The notes under the pieces were generated by a model, which did no database searches, was not told the DNA's origin, and worked only from the letters and a program-made list of their open reading frames with translations. A program made the position numbers and the translations under genes. Positions 17,714-27,133 of a DNA stretch of 64,000 nucleotides are shown here, in pieces; position 1 is the first letter of the stretch, and every line of letters begins with the position of its first letter. This stretch comes from Sphingomonas gellani (GTDB lineage Bacteria > Pseudomonadota > Alphaproteobacteria > Sphingomonadales > Sphingomonadaceae), in the NCBI RefSeq assembly GCF_900110035.1, contig NZ_FOCF01000003.1, positions 62,001 to 126,000 on the forward strand. The letters are read 5' to 3'.

Positions 17714-19540
17714 TCAGGCCACCTTACCCGTCGCCGCATAGGCCGTGACCAGCCGCTCCAGCACGTCCAACGGCACCGCGCCGGAGTTCAGCACGACCGC
17801 GTGGAAGTCCTTGATGTCGAACCGGTTGCCCAGCTTCTTGCGCGCATCGTCGCGCAGCCGGTTGATGACGGTGTGGCCGATCTTGTAGCTTGGCGCCTGG
17901 CCCGGCCACACGCAGTATCGATCGACCTCGTTCGCGGCGGCACTTTCGTTGGAGCCGTCATTCTCCATCTTCCACCGGATCGCCTGCTCCCGCGTCCAGC
18001 CCATGGTGTGGATGCCGGTATCCAGCACCATGCGGCATGCGCGCCACAGTTCCGACTTGAGGTACCCGACGCGGCCGAGCGGATTGTCGCGGTACATGCC
18101 CAGCTCGTCCGCAAGCTGTTCCGCGTACAGCGCCCAGCCCTCGCCATATCCCGAATACCAGTTGATCCGTCGGATCAGCGGCAGGTCCTTGATCGTGAAG
18201 GCGACGGAATTCTGCAAATGGTGGCCCGGCACGCCCTCATGGAACGTCACGCTCGGCACCAGCCAGCGCGGCCAGTCGGTGGTGTGCTGAAGGTTCAGGT
18301 AATAGATCGCCGGCCGCGCCCCGTCGAGCGAGGCCGGGTTGTAATAGCCGAGCGGCGCACCCGCCTCGATCTCCTTGGGCACGCGGCGGATCTGCAAGGG
18401 GACGTGCGGCGGGTCGCGGAACATCTGCGGCAGACGCGGCGTGATCTGCGCGACCAGCTCGTTGAGGTGCGCGATCAGTTCGATCTTGGCCGCATCGGTA
18501 TCGGGCCATAGCTGTTTCGGGTCGGTGCCGAGCGCGGCCAGCCGTGCGCCAACGCTGCCCTGCGACAGGCCCTGGCTTTTCAGGATCGTGTCGATTTCCG
18601 CCTGATAGGCGCGGGTCTGTTCCAGGCCCAGTCGGTGCACCTCCGCCGGCGACAGCGACGATGTGGTATAGCTCTTCAGCGCGGCGGCATAATAGGCCTG
18701 ACCCTGTGGCAGGCGGCCGATGCCCGCCGCGTCGGTCGCCTTCGCGCGCATCGCGCGGACCGCGGCGATCTGCCGGTCCAGCGCGGGCTGCACCTGTCCG
18801 GTGTAGATCGCCGCCGCCTTTGCGCCCCAGTCGCCGGCGATCCCCTTCGCCTTCGTCCGTTCCGCGACAGACAGGACCAGCCGCGCCGTGTCCGGACCCG
18901 GTTCACGCAGCGCAGTCAGCTGGGTCAGCGCCTTGTCCAGGATGAAGCCGGGCGGGATCACCCCTGCCGCCGCATCGGCCCCGGCGCGCGCGGTGTCGTT
19001 GTCCAGCATGCGCGGAAAGGCGCTCAGCCGGTCCAGATAGGCCTGTGCGTCGTCGGCCGTCTCGATCGGATGCTGCGTGTCGAGAAAGGTCGGCACCTGC
19101 TGGTACACGCCGGTCAACTGGCTGAGCACATAAGGCGTCGACGCACCCGATTCGCCGAAACGGAACTGCCGGTCGGCGGCGACGGTCGCGTCCAGCCCGA
19201 ACAGCACCGCGTCGTAATTGACCTGATCCAGCCCGGTCAGCGAGCTGCGCGGAAACGCGCGCAGGCGGCGCAGCTGGTCGGCGGTCAGCGCCTTGTCCGC
19301 GGCGATGCCGGCGGCGGAATTGTCGGTGACCAGATGCCGCTGTCGCGCGCGTGCATCCTTGTCCAGGCCCAGGCTGGTCGCCATTTCCGGTGACCGGTCG
19401 AGCCGTTCCGCCACGAATGCGTCGAACAGCGCGTTCAACCCAGCATGGCCGCCCGCGGCCGCTGCTCGCGCCGCGCCGCTCAGCATCGTCAGCATGGACG
19501 CGGCCGCCGCCGATCCGATGAAGTTGCGCCGATCGATCAT
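17714..19540 (-). CDS. DUF885 zinc hydrolase, Tat-type leader
   Basis: A 608-residue DUF885 protein. The metal motif HEGVPGH (434-440) resembles a thermolysin-type HExxH with the second histidine moved, and GYGEGWALYAEQLADELG follows with a likely third ligand. The N-terminus DRRNFIGSAAAASMLTMLSG looks like a twin-arginine leader (RRNF). The family includes secreted peptidases and dipeptide-cleaving enzymes, but most members, including this one, have no tested substrate. It sits upstream of the esterase in the same operon. Confidence 0.85.
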   Translation of the reverse strand: MIDRRNFIGSAAAASMLTMLSGAARAAAAGGHAGLNALFDAFVAERLDRSPEMATSLGLDKDARARQRHLVTDNSAAGIAADKALTADQLRRLRAFPRSSLTGLDQVNYDAVLFGLDATVAADRQFRFGESGASTPYVLSQLTGVYQQVPTFLDTQHPIETADDAQAYLDRLSAFPRMLDNDTARAGADAAAGVIPPGFILDKALTQLTALREPGPDTARLVLSVAERTKAKGIAGDWGAKAAAIYTGQVQPALDRQIAAVRAMRAKATDAAGIGRLPQGQAYYAAALKSYTTSSLSPAEVHRLGLEQTRAYQAEIDTILKSQGLSQGSVGARLAALGTDPKQLWPDTDAAKIELIAHLNELVAQITPRLPQMFRDPPHVPLQIRRVPKEIEAGAPLGYYNPASLDGARPAIYYLNLQHTTDWPRWLVPSVTFHEGVPGHHLQNSVAFTIKDLPLIRRINWYSGYGEGWALYAEQLADELGMYRDNPLGRVGYLKSELWRACRMVLDTGIHTMGWTREQAIRWKMENDGSNESAAANEVDRYCVWPGQAPSYKIGHTVINRLRDDARKKLGNRFDIKDFHAVVLNSGAVPLDVLERLVTAYAATGKVA

Positions 19541-19616
19541 CTGCCCTTGTCCCTTGTTCGCTTGCTGGGCCTGCAGGGACCACGGGCGCGCGCGCTTTAC
19601 AAGGGGGCAGCGCGGA

Positions 19617-21005
19617 TCAGGCGAGCAGGGCGTGCGCCGCCTTCAGATCCTCGACGAAGCGCGTATATTCGACCCGCTTCGCCTCCTCGTCGGGCAGGCG
19701 CAGCAGAAAGCTGGGGTGCACGGTGATGAGCGCCTGTCCGCCATCGGCCAGCGGCATCGGCCGCCCCCGCTCCCGCCCGATCGTCACCACCCGGCCGAGC
19801 AGCGACCGCGCGGCGGTGGCGCCCAGCGCGACGGTGACCTGAGGCTGCACCAGCATGCGTTCCTGTTCGATCCACCAGCGGCATGCGTCGATCTCGCCCG
19901 CGCCGGGTTTGGAGTGGATGCGCCGCTTGCCGCGCTGCTCGAACTTGAAGTGCTTGACCGCATTGGTGACATAGGCGCGGCTGCGGTCGATCCCCGCCTC
20001 CGCCAGCGCCCGATCGAACACCTGACCGGCCGGGCCGATGAACGGCTTTCCGGCCAAATCCTCATTGTCGCCGGGCTGTTCGCCGACGAACATCATCGTC
20101 GAATCGACCGATCCTTCGCCGAAGACGGTCTGCGTTGCATGCTTGTACAGATGGCAGCGGGTGCAGGCCGCCGCCTCGTCGCGCAGCGCTTCCCATGCAG
20201 CCAGGCTGTTGCCGCCGATTTCCGTGCGGGCGGTTTCGATCATGCGAGACTCCCTTGCCTGCGCCCCGGCGATCAGCTGGGGGACCAGCTGCGTCTCGGG
20301 CATGTTCTTCCAGTATTTGCGCGGCATCTCCTTCAGCATCGCGCCGATCTTCACGCGCGCGGGGTTGAAGATGTTGGCGTAATAAGTCTTCCACACTTCT
20401 TCGACCGGATCGCCGTCGGGCGCATCCGCGCGGGTCGCGCCAGGCCCTTCCGACAAGGCCTTGCCGTCCCAGTGCAGCGACACCTCCGGCGTCAGGATCG
20501 ACCAGCGCATCGATGCGAAGCGATTGACGAAGAACGCGGCGTTGGCGCGGACGATGTGGTTCTCGGGCTCGAACCAGGCGACGAAGCGCGCGCCCTCCGC
20601 ATCCTGCACCTCGCGAAAGCGCAGAAACGCCCGCATCTTGTGCATGTCGCGCCGGACACCCTTGGCCAGCGTGTCCAGGCGGCGGACCAGCGGATCGGCG
20701 CGATCCTCGATCAACCCCGGCTCCCGTCTCAGCCGGGTGAGCAGCGTGTACAGCAGGCAGAAGCGTTCGGGCTCGCTCGCCTGCACGACGGTGCGCGCCA
20801 GGTCGATGAACGGGCGCGGTACCGAAAAGGCGGAGGACGGCGGCGGCGGTGCATGCGCCACGGCCTCTCCGGCGAACAGGTCGGTCGGCACGTCGCCCAC
20901 CTGCCACACCACCTCATCCGCCGGAACCTGATCCGCGATCAGGCCGCGCGCCGCGTCGCGCCATGCGTCGAAGTCATCGGGGCGGGGCAGGGTAACGACG
21001 CGCAT
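19617..21005 (-). CDS. DUF4130-UdgX fusion: uracil-DNA-crosslinking protein
   Basis: A 462-residue fusion. Residues about 1-255 form a DUF4130 domain (RFCLLYTLLTRLRRE, then RPRKYWKNMPE-like MPRKYWKNMPE); residues about 270-462 form a UdgX-type uracil-DNA glycosylase. In the UdgX part CTRC (281-284) and Cys375 are candidate [4Fe-4S] ligands, GEQPGDNED is at 308-316, and KRRIH (360-364) is the motif whose histidine links covalently to uracil-containing DNA in the characterised mycobacterial protein. HPSFLL near 430 is the usual C-terminal motif. Radical SAM proteins of the type at 21873-23120 are its usual partners. Start chosen at MRVVTLP. Confidence 0.9.
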   Translation of the reverse strand: MRVVTLPRPDDFDAWRDAARGLIADQVPADEVVWQVGDVPTDLFAGEAVAHAPPPPSSAFSVPRPFIDLARTVVQASEPERFCLLYTLLTRLRREPGLIEDRADPLVRRLDTLAKGVRRDMHKMRAFLRFREVQDAEGARFVAWFEPENHIVRANAAFFVNRFASMRWSILTPEVSLHWDGKALSEGPGATRADAPDGDPVEEVWKTYYANIFNPARVKIGAMLKEMPRKYWKNMPETQLVPQLIAGAQARESRMIETARTEIGGNSLAAWEALRDEAAACTRCHLYKHATQTVFGEGSVDSTMMFVGEQPGDNEDLAGKPFIGPAGQVFDRALAEAGIDRSRAYVTNAVKHFKFEQRGKRRIHSKPGAGEIDACRWWIEQERMLVQPQVTVALGATAARSLLGRVVTIGRERGRPMPLADGGQALITVHPSFLLRLPDEEAKRVEYTRFVEDLKAAHALLA

Positions 21006-21251
21006 TGCGGGAACAACCGGTAAGGGCGGCGCTGGTTGCGTGCCGCGGCCCCAGGATCGTTGCCATAAGTTGCCATAATGGCGACTGGAGGAGGGTGGCG
21101 CGCGGCCCGACCTGGCCTTGCGCGATCGTGATCTCAACCTCTGCCCAATACAGGTAAGTATCCGGTGATGAGGGCGCTCAGCATTTCATTGCGCGGCATT
21201 GTTATCCGCTGATCCCGCCCGGCGTCCTGAAAGCCCCTGGGATCGAAACAG

Positions 21252-21821
21252 ATGTACCGCAACCAAAGCGCCTGTTCCCTGGCAGTCCTTGCGCTGCTCC
21301 TGTCGTCGTGCCGGGGGGGGGGGACGGTGGCGGAACCGCGCCCGCGACCAGCGCCGCACCGGCCGTGCTGGTCGTGAACAGCGTCGCGACGCCCAGCCCC
21401 GCGCCCACTCCCACGCCTACACCCACCCCCAGCCCCGCGCCCACCGCATCGCTGGGCAGCAGCGCACTGGACAGGCGGTGGTCAAGCCGGTCGATCCGAA
21501 CCGCCTCGTCCTTGCCGACAAGGTCTTCTATTCCAGCGGCAGCTACAGCGCCTATGCCAGCCCGTGGTGCACGATGATCACCAGCCGCCTGGCGATCGGC
21601 AGCGACATGATCGACACCATCGACCTGCTGCCTTCCAGCTTTCCCAACGATGTGCGCATCGTGTCCAAGGTGCCGCTGGCCGACCCGAACAGCTATGGCT
21701 GCGGCGTCTATGGCTACAACTTCGTCGCGTACGGCAACTACGATGGCGGCAGCCCGAAGATCACGGTCACGCCGCGCAAGTCACAGTTACGATCAACCGG
21801 TGGCAGGTAACGGTGAACTGA
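21252..21821 (+). pseudogene. Frameshifted lipoprotein gene with poly-G tract and Pro-Thr linker
   Basis: An ATG at 21252 begins a lipoprotein signal with lipobox LLSSC, then a run of 11 G (21313-21323). The reading continues only after adding one G, giving GGGDGGGTAPATSAAP and a Pro/Thr linker (TPSPAPTPTPTPTPSP). A second single-base loss near 21470-21490 is needed to enter the C-terminal domain (VVKPVDPNRLVLADKVFYSS), and a third near 21780 joins it to VTVTINRWQVTVN and the stop at 21819-21821. All three are -1 shifts. Either the gene has decayed or this stretch carries sequence errors. The function is unknown; the C-terminal part has two cysteines (PWCTM, YGCGV). Confidence 0.65.
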
Positions 21822-21872
21822 CCCGAGCAGGAATCAGACTGCCCCGCTGAATTCTCTTCGCCCTGCCTGAAA

Positions 21873-23120
21873 TCATGCGGCGAACAATTCCAATTGCTGC
21901 TTCTTCGGGGCGACAAGCGGCTTTAGGTCGGCCTTGTCGGTCAGCAGCACCGGCCGCCAATCCTCCGTCACGATGAAGGGCCGCAGCTTCGCGACAGACA
22001 CGGTCAGGCGTGCGACATCGTCCAGCCTCAGGCGTCGCCAGCGTCGGCTCGCCAGCATCGCATTGACCGCCTTCACCCCCAGGCCCGGTACGCGCAGCAG
22101 CATCTCGCGCGGGGCCTGATTGACGTCGACGGGAAAGCGGTCGCGGAACTTCAGGGCCCAGGCCAACTTCGGATCGATGTCCAGCGGCAGCATGCCGGTC
22201 GCTTCATCGGCGGCGGCGACCACCTCGTCAGGTCGGTAATCGTAGAACCGCATCAGCCAGTCGGACTGATACAGCCGATGTTCGCGCATCAAAGGCGGGC
22301 GTTGCAGCGGCAGCACCGCCGACGCGTCAGGAATGGGGCTGAATGCGGAGTAATAGACGCGCCGCAGCCCGAATTGATCGTACAGCGTCGATGCGCGACG
22401 CACGATATCGCCATCGGTCGCCGCGTCGGCCCCGACGATCATCTGCGTCGACTGTCCGGCGGGCGCGAATCGGGGCGCCGACTTGTATTTCTTGCGCGCG
22501 TCCTTGTTGTCGATGATCGCCGTCTTGTTGTCGGCCATCGCGCCTTCGATGCGCTTCTCATCCTTTTCGGGCGCCAGCCGCTTCAGCCCCGATACAGTCG
22601 GCAGCTCGACGTTGATAGACACGCGATCCGCGTATAGCCCGGCCTGATGCACCAACTCCGGATCGGCGTCGGGAATCGTCTTCAGGTGGATGTAGCCGCG
22701 GAAGTGATGATCCTCCCGCAAGGATCGCGCCACCTCCACCAGCTGTTCCATCGTATAGTTGGACGATCCGATGATGCCCGACGACAGGAACAACCCCTCA
22801 ATATAATTGCGCCGGTAAAAGGACAGGGTCAGCTGCACCACTTCCTGCGCAGTGAAGCGCGCGCGCCGCACGTTCGAACTCTTGCGGTTGATGCAATAAT
22901 GACAGTCGAAGATGCAGCTGTTCGTCAGCAGGATCTTGAGCAGGCTGATGCAGCGCCCATCGGGAGCATAGGCGTGACAAATGCCCATCCCCTCGGTCGA
23001 TCCGATGCCCTTGCCGTCGCGGCTGTCGCGCTTCGCGGTGCCCGACGACGCGCAGGAGGCGTCGTACTTCGCCGCATCGGCCAGGATGCCGAGCTTCTGC
23101 CGGGTGTCGAGCTGCGCCAT
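21873..23120 (-). CDS. Radical SAM protein of the DNA modification/repair type, partner of UdgX
   Basis: A 415-residue radical SAM enzyme. The cluster motif CxxxCxxC is Cys69, Cys73 and Cys76 in SCIFDCHYCINR. Further cysteines (23, 48, 57) just upstream could serve a second cluster. A helix-hairpin-helix for DNA contact is at about 341-357 (LLRVPGLGVKAVNAM). The last residues read QQLELFAA, a match to the QL-x-LF sliding-clamp-binding consensus. The family is predicted to modify or repair DNA with the DUF4130-UdgX protein; its chemistry is not established. The UdgX gene lies downstream in the same direction, separated by a decayed plus-strand gene. Confidence 0.9.
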   Translation of the reverse strand: MAQLDTRQKLGILADAAKYDASCASSGTAKRDSRDGKGIGSTEGMGICHAYAPDGRCISLLKILLTNSCIFDCHYCINRKSSNVRRARFTAQEVVQLTLSFYRRNYIEGLFLSSGIIGSSNYTMEQLVEVARSLREDHHFRGYIHLKTIPDADPELVHQAGLYADRVSINVELPTVSGLKRLAPEKDEKRIEGAMADNKTAIIDNKDARKKYKSAPRFAPAGQSTQMIVGADAATDGDIVRRASTLYDQFGLRRVYYSAFSPIPDASAVLPLQRPPLMREHRLYQSDWLMRFYDYRPDEVVAAADEATGMLPLDIDPKLAWALKFRDRFPVDVNQAPREMLLRVPGLGVKAVNAMLASRRWRRLRLDDVARLTVSVAKLRPFIVTEDWRPVLLTDKADLKPLVAPKKQQLELFAA

Positions 23121-23268
23121 GCGTTCAATATACGTTCCGCCACCGAACGGACAAGCGTCTCAGTGGCTTCGGAACGGTTGTAAAAAATAAAACCGGCCAA
23201 TTCCGTGATTTAAGAGTTTGGGAACTCTGTCGCCCTTAACCTCGATCATAGGAAAGGGAGTTGGACCG

Positions 23269-23760
23269 TTGGACGCGCACTTGCTCGACATCCTGGCTGA
23301 CCATCAACAGCGGGTTCGCGCCATCATCGCCCAGGCCGCGCCCACGCTGGACATGCGAGAACCGGCCGATCCGATGGCGATCAGCCGTCTGCGCTGGGAA
23401 CTCGTCCGTGCGCTGAACGCCTATCAGCAGTTCAAGCATCGCAGCATCTTCGATCCGGTGATCGCCGGGCGCTGCCCACGCACGCGGGCGATGGGGGAGG
23501 CGCTGAAGGCGGATTGCCTCGCCATCGGGGCGGATTACACCCAGTTCGTCCAGCATTGGACGCGCCTCGGCACCGCCGGTCACTGGTCGGACTATCGGGA
23601 GGCGGCCTTTGCGATGCGCAGGCGGATCGGCCAGCATCTGGACCGGGAACAGCAAAAGGTCGCGGCGTTGATCCGGTCGCAGAGCGCCGCCCCGGCCGCG
23701 CCTACTCCGCGGCCAGCAGCGTCTCCGCCGCCTGCAGATCGACGGACACCAGCCGGCTGA
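23269..23760 (+). CDS. Small helical protein, possibly hemerythrin-like
   Basis: A 163-residue, mostly helical protein. The best start is the TTG at 23269, nine bases after AAGGGAG. Spaced histidines in HLLDILADHQQ, FKHRSIFDPV and GQHLDREQQ recall the HHE helices of hemerythrin-like proteins, which bind a di-iron centre and sense O2 or NO; this is only a resemblance. The Pro/Ala-rich tail overlaps the end of smc on the opposite strand by 59 bases. It could instead be a lineage-specific hypothetical protein. Confidence 0.6.
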   Translation: MDAHLLDILADHQQRVRAIIAQAAPTLDMREPADPMAISRLRWELVRALNAYQQFKHRSIFDPVIAGRCPRTRAMGEALKADCLAIGADYTQFVQHWTRLGTAGHWSDYREAAFAMRRRIGQHLDREQQKVAALIRSQSAAPAAPTPRPAASPPPADRRTPAG

Positions 23761-26700
23761 CGCCGCGTTCGATCATGGTCACGCCGAACAGGCGGTGCAT
23801 GCGGCTCATGGTCACCGCATTGTGGGTGACGATCAGGTAGCGGGTGTCGGTTTCTGCCGCCATCCGGTCGAGCAGGTCGCAGAAGCGCTCGATATTGGCG
23901 TCGTCCAGTGGCGCATCGACCTCGTCCAGCACGCAGATCGGCGCGGGGTTGGTCAGGAACAGGCCGAATATCAGCGCAACCGCGGTCAGCGCCTGTTCGC
24001 CGCCCGACAACAGGGTCAGCGATTGCAACCGCTTGCCTGGCGGCTGGGCCATGATCTCCAGCCCCGCCTCCAGCGGGTCGTCCGAATCGATCAGTTCCAG
24101 ATGCGCCTGGCCGCCGTCGAACAGGGTGGTGAACAGGCGCCGGAAATGCCCGTCGACCGCCTCGAATGCGGCACGCAGGCGCTGGCGCCCCTCCCGGTTC
24201 AGCGTGCCGATCGACCCGCGCAGCGCGTTCACCGCCTGGCCTAGCTCCTCGCGCTCCGCCGCGTTGCCCAGCGCCGCCGCCTCCAGGTCTGCCAGCTCGC
24301 GCTCCGCGACCAGGTTGACCGGGCCGATCCGCTCGCGATCCGCGCCGAGCTTCTCGTGCGCCGCCGATTCCTCGGCCGGTGAGCGAACGTCCTTGGACGC
24401 GAAGCCAAGCCGTTCGGGCAGTATCGGCGCCGGGCACTGGAACCGCTCTCCGGACAGGCGGCCCATCTCCACGCGGCGCAGTTCCTGATTCTCCAGCCGT
24501 GCGGAGGCGGCGGCGCGGTCCTCGCGTGCGGCGGCCAGCGTCTCGGCCAGCCGGCGATGCGCGTCCTCGCTTGCCCGCAGCGCCGCCTCCGCATCGCGCT
24601 CGCCGCGCGCCAGCGCCTCGGCGGCCGCGCGCGCCACCGCATTCTCGATCTCCGCCAGCTCGATCGACTCGTCCAGTGCGGCGGGGCGGGATGCCAGCGT
24701 GTCGAGTTCGGTCGCCAGTTGCGCCTCGCGCCGGGCCATGTCCGCGATCCGCCGCGCGGCCTCACCGGCGCGCGATCGCCATCCGCGCATTTCCGCCCCG
24801 GCCGCGGCCAGCCGCTCGCGCCGGGCGGCGGCGTCGCGGTCGTGCGCCGTCCTGTCCGCCCGCGCCGACGCCACCGCGTTGCGAGCGGCCAGCGCGTCCT
24901 CGTTCAGCCGGCGCACCTCCGCCGCGCTGGCGAGACCGTCGGGCAGCGCGGCCACCGCCTCGGCCGCGCGGTTGCGCTCGGCCGCCGCTTCCGCCGCCTC
25001 CGCCGCGATGCGACCGGCGCGCTCGTCCAGATCCGCGCGCTGGCCGGTGAGCCGTTCCAGCGCGGCACGGGCCCGATCCTCCGCACGTTGCGCGTCACGC
25101 GTGGCGGTGTCGGCCCGGCGGATCAGCCCGCGTGCCCCGTCCGCTGCCTCCCGTGCGCGGGTGATCCGTTCCGCCAGCGCCGCGCGGTTCGCCTCCGCCC
25201 GGTCCAGCGCCGCCTGCGCCGGCGGGCGGGCCTGCTCCAGCACCGACAACCGATTGGCGCGCTCCATCCGCTCCGCCGCCGCCGCGCCGCCGCCCTGGCG
25301 CACGAACCCGTCCCAGCGCCGCAGCCGGCCCTCGCGCGTCACCAGTCGCTGACCCATGGCCAGCACCTGTCCGGCATCCACCTCCACCAGCACGACCTGC
25401 GCCAGTCTGCGGGCGAGTGCCGGTGGCGCCTCCACCCGCTCGGCCAGCGGCAGCGTACCGACCGGCGGCAGCGGGTCGCCGGGGAGCGGATCGCCGCCCG
25501 TCCACGCGGCGGTCGGCATCTCCAGCTCGTCGCCCAACGCCGCCGCCAGGGCCCGCTCGAAACCCGGCGCCGCGCGCACCGCGTCGAGCAGCCGGTCGCC
25601 GTCGCCACGATCCAGCGCGCGCGTCAGCGCGGTTATCTCCGCCTCGATCGCGGCCAGGTCGGCGCGCGCGGTCGCTCGCGCGGCTTCCGCCTCGTCGCGC
25701 TCCGCCACCGCCCGCGCCTCCGTCTCCTCGGCCCAGGCGAGCGCCGCGGCACCCTTCTCACTGTCCGTCAGCGCCGTCGCGCGCGCGGCCACCGCCGCCT
25801 CGCGCTCCGCCTCGATCGGCCCGGCATCGCCCAGTTCGGCGCGACGCTGGGCGAGCAGCGCCACCTCCCGCTCCGCACGGTCCGCACGTGCCCGCGCTGC
25901 GCCGAGCGCGGCCTGTGCCACTCGCGCGTCCGCCGCCTCCCCCGCCTGACGCGTCATCGCCTGCGCCAAAGCGACCTCCACATCGCGCGCGTGCCGCTCC
26001 GCCTCCGCCGTGGCGGCGTCCAGCGTCGGCAGTGCGGCGGCGGATGCGGCGATCGCCGCCTCCAACGCGGCGCCCTCCTCGGCCAGCGCGGCGAGGGCGG
26101 CGGCGGCATCCTCCGCCAGCGTCCCCTCGCGCGCGCGATCCTCCTCGATCCGCGCGCGTGCCGCGATCAGGTCGGACAGGCGGCGTTCGGCCGTCGCCTT
26201 CTCCGTTTGCAGCCGGGACAGGGCATGCCCCGCTCCGCTCGCCCGGTCGCGCGCGGTCAGCGCATCGCGCCGCACGCCCGCGACACGCTCCGCCGCCGCG
26301 TGCTGATCGGCGGCACCACCCTGTTCGGCGGCCTGCGCGGCGACCACCCGCGCCTCCACCGCGCCGGCCTCCGCACGCGCGGCATCGGCCGCGTCGACCG
26401 CCGTTCGCCACCGCGCGAAGATCATCCGCGCCTCCGCGACCCGGATCTGGTCGGACAACAGGCGGTATCGTTCGGCGGCGCGCGCCTGCCGTCGCAACGC
26501 CGCGGCGCGGCTGTCCTGATCGGCGATCAATTCATCCAGCCGGGTCAGGTTCGCCTCGGTCGCGCGCAGCCGTGTCTCCGCCTCCTTGCGGCGGACGTGC
26601 AGGCCGGCGATCCCCGCCGCCTCCTCCAGCATCGCGCGCCGTTCGGCGGGACGGGCCGCGATCACCGCGCCGATGCGGTTCTGGCTAACCAGCGCCGGCG

Positions 26701-27100
26701 AGTGCGCGCCGGTGGCGGCGTCCGCGAACAACAACGACACGTCGCGCGCCCGCACGTCACGCCCGTCGATGCGGTAGGCGGAGCCGGCGCCGCGCTCGAT
26801 CCGGCGCACCACCTCCGTTTCCTCCGGCCCATCCGGGCCGTCGCGTTCGGCCAGGATCGACACCTCGGCGAAATCGCGCGGCGGGCGGGTGGCGGTGCCG
26901 GCGAAGATCACGTCGTCCATGCCCGCGCCGCGCATCGACCGGGCGCTGTTCTCGCCCATGGTCCAGCGCAGCGCCTCGAGCAGGTTGGACTTGCCGCAGC
27001 CATTGGGCCCGACCACCCCGGTCAGGCCCGATTCGATGCGCAGGTCCGCCGGATCGACGAAGCTCTTGAACCCCGCCAGCCTCAGCCGCTTGATCTGCAT
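23702..27100 (-). CDS. smc: Chromosome segregation ATPase SMC
   Basis: An 1132-residue SMC ATPase that compacts and separates chromosomes with ScpA and ScpB. The N-terminal ATPase half has Walker A GPNGCGKSN (31-39) and a QNRIGAV-type Q-loop. Two long Ala/Arg/Glu-rich coiled coils flank a hinge around 480-620. The C-terminal half has the signature LLSGGEQALTAVAL and Walker B PICVLDEVDAPLDD. Codon bias toward Ala/Arg/Glu leaves the antisense strand open for very long stretches; these are not genes. No scpA or scpB is in the window. It starts 33 bases after the stop of the upstream thioredoxin-fold gene. Confidence 0.95.
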   Translation of the reverse strand: MQIKRLRLAGFKSFVDPADLRIESGLTGVVGPNGCGKSNLLEALRWTMGENSARSMRGAGMDDVIFAGTATRPPRDFAEVSILAERDGPDGPEETEVVRRIERGAGSAYRIDGRDVRARDVSLLFADAATGAHSPALVSQNRIGAVIAARPAERRAMLEEAAGIAGLHVRRKEAETRLRATEANLTRLDELIADQDSRAAALRRQARAAERYRLLSDQIRVAEARMIFARWRTAVDAADAARAEAGAVEARVVAAQAAEQGGAADQHAAAERVAGVRRDALTARDRASGAGHALSRLQTEKATAERRLSDLIAARARIEEDRAREGTLAEDAAAALAALAEEGAALEAAIAASAAALPTLDAATAEAERHARDVEVALAQAMTRQAGEAADARVAQAALGAARARADRAEREVALLAQRRAELGDAGPIEAEREAAVAARATALTDSEKGAAALAWAEETEARAVAERDEAEAARATARADLAAIEAEITALTRALDRGDGDRLLDAVRAAPGFERALAAALGDELEMPTAAWTGGDPLPGDPLPPVGTLPLAERVEAPPALARRLAQVVLVEVDAGQVLAMGQRLVTREGRLRRWDGFVRQGGGAAAAERMERANRLSVLEQARPPAQAALDRAEANRAALAERITRAREAADGARGLIRRADTATRDAQRAEDRARAALERLTGQRADLDERAGRIAAEAAEAAAERNRAAEAVAALPDGLASAAEVRRLNEDALAARNAVASARADRTAHDRDAAARRERLAAAGAEMRGWRSRAGEAARRIADMARREAQLATELDTLASRPAALDESIELAEIENAVARAAAEALARGERDAEAALRASEDAHRRLAETLAAAREDRAAASARLENQELRRVEMGRLSGERFQCPAPILPERLGFASKDVRSPAEESAAHEKLGADRERIGPVNLVAERELADLEAAALGNAAEREELGQAVNALRGSIGTLNREGRQRLRAAFEAVDGHFRRLFTTLFDGGQAHLELIDSDDPLEAGLEIMAQPPGKRLQSLTLLSGGEQALTAVALIFGLFLTNPAPICVLDEVDAPLDDANIERFCDLLDRMAAETDTRYLIVTHNAVTMSRMHRLFGVTMIERGVSRLVSVDLQAAETLLAAE

Positions 27101-27133
27101 GTCAGCAGCGTGTCCGGCCGGCGGGGGGCGGGA

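Noticed and set aside
19541..19616. A promoter or attachment site in the gap between the DUF885 and UdgX genes
   Set aside because: Only 76 bases with no repeat or recognisable box; probably a simple operon spacer.
21399..21460. The CCCACxCC-type repeat as a CRISPR or minisatellite
   Set aside because: It simply encodes the Pro-Thr linker of the frameshifted lipoprotein; no spacers or regular long repeats.
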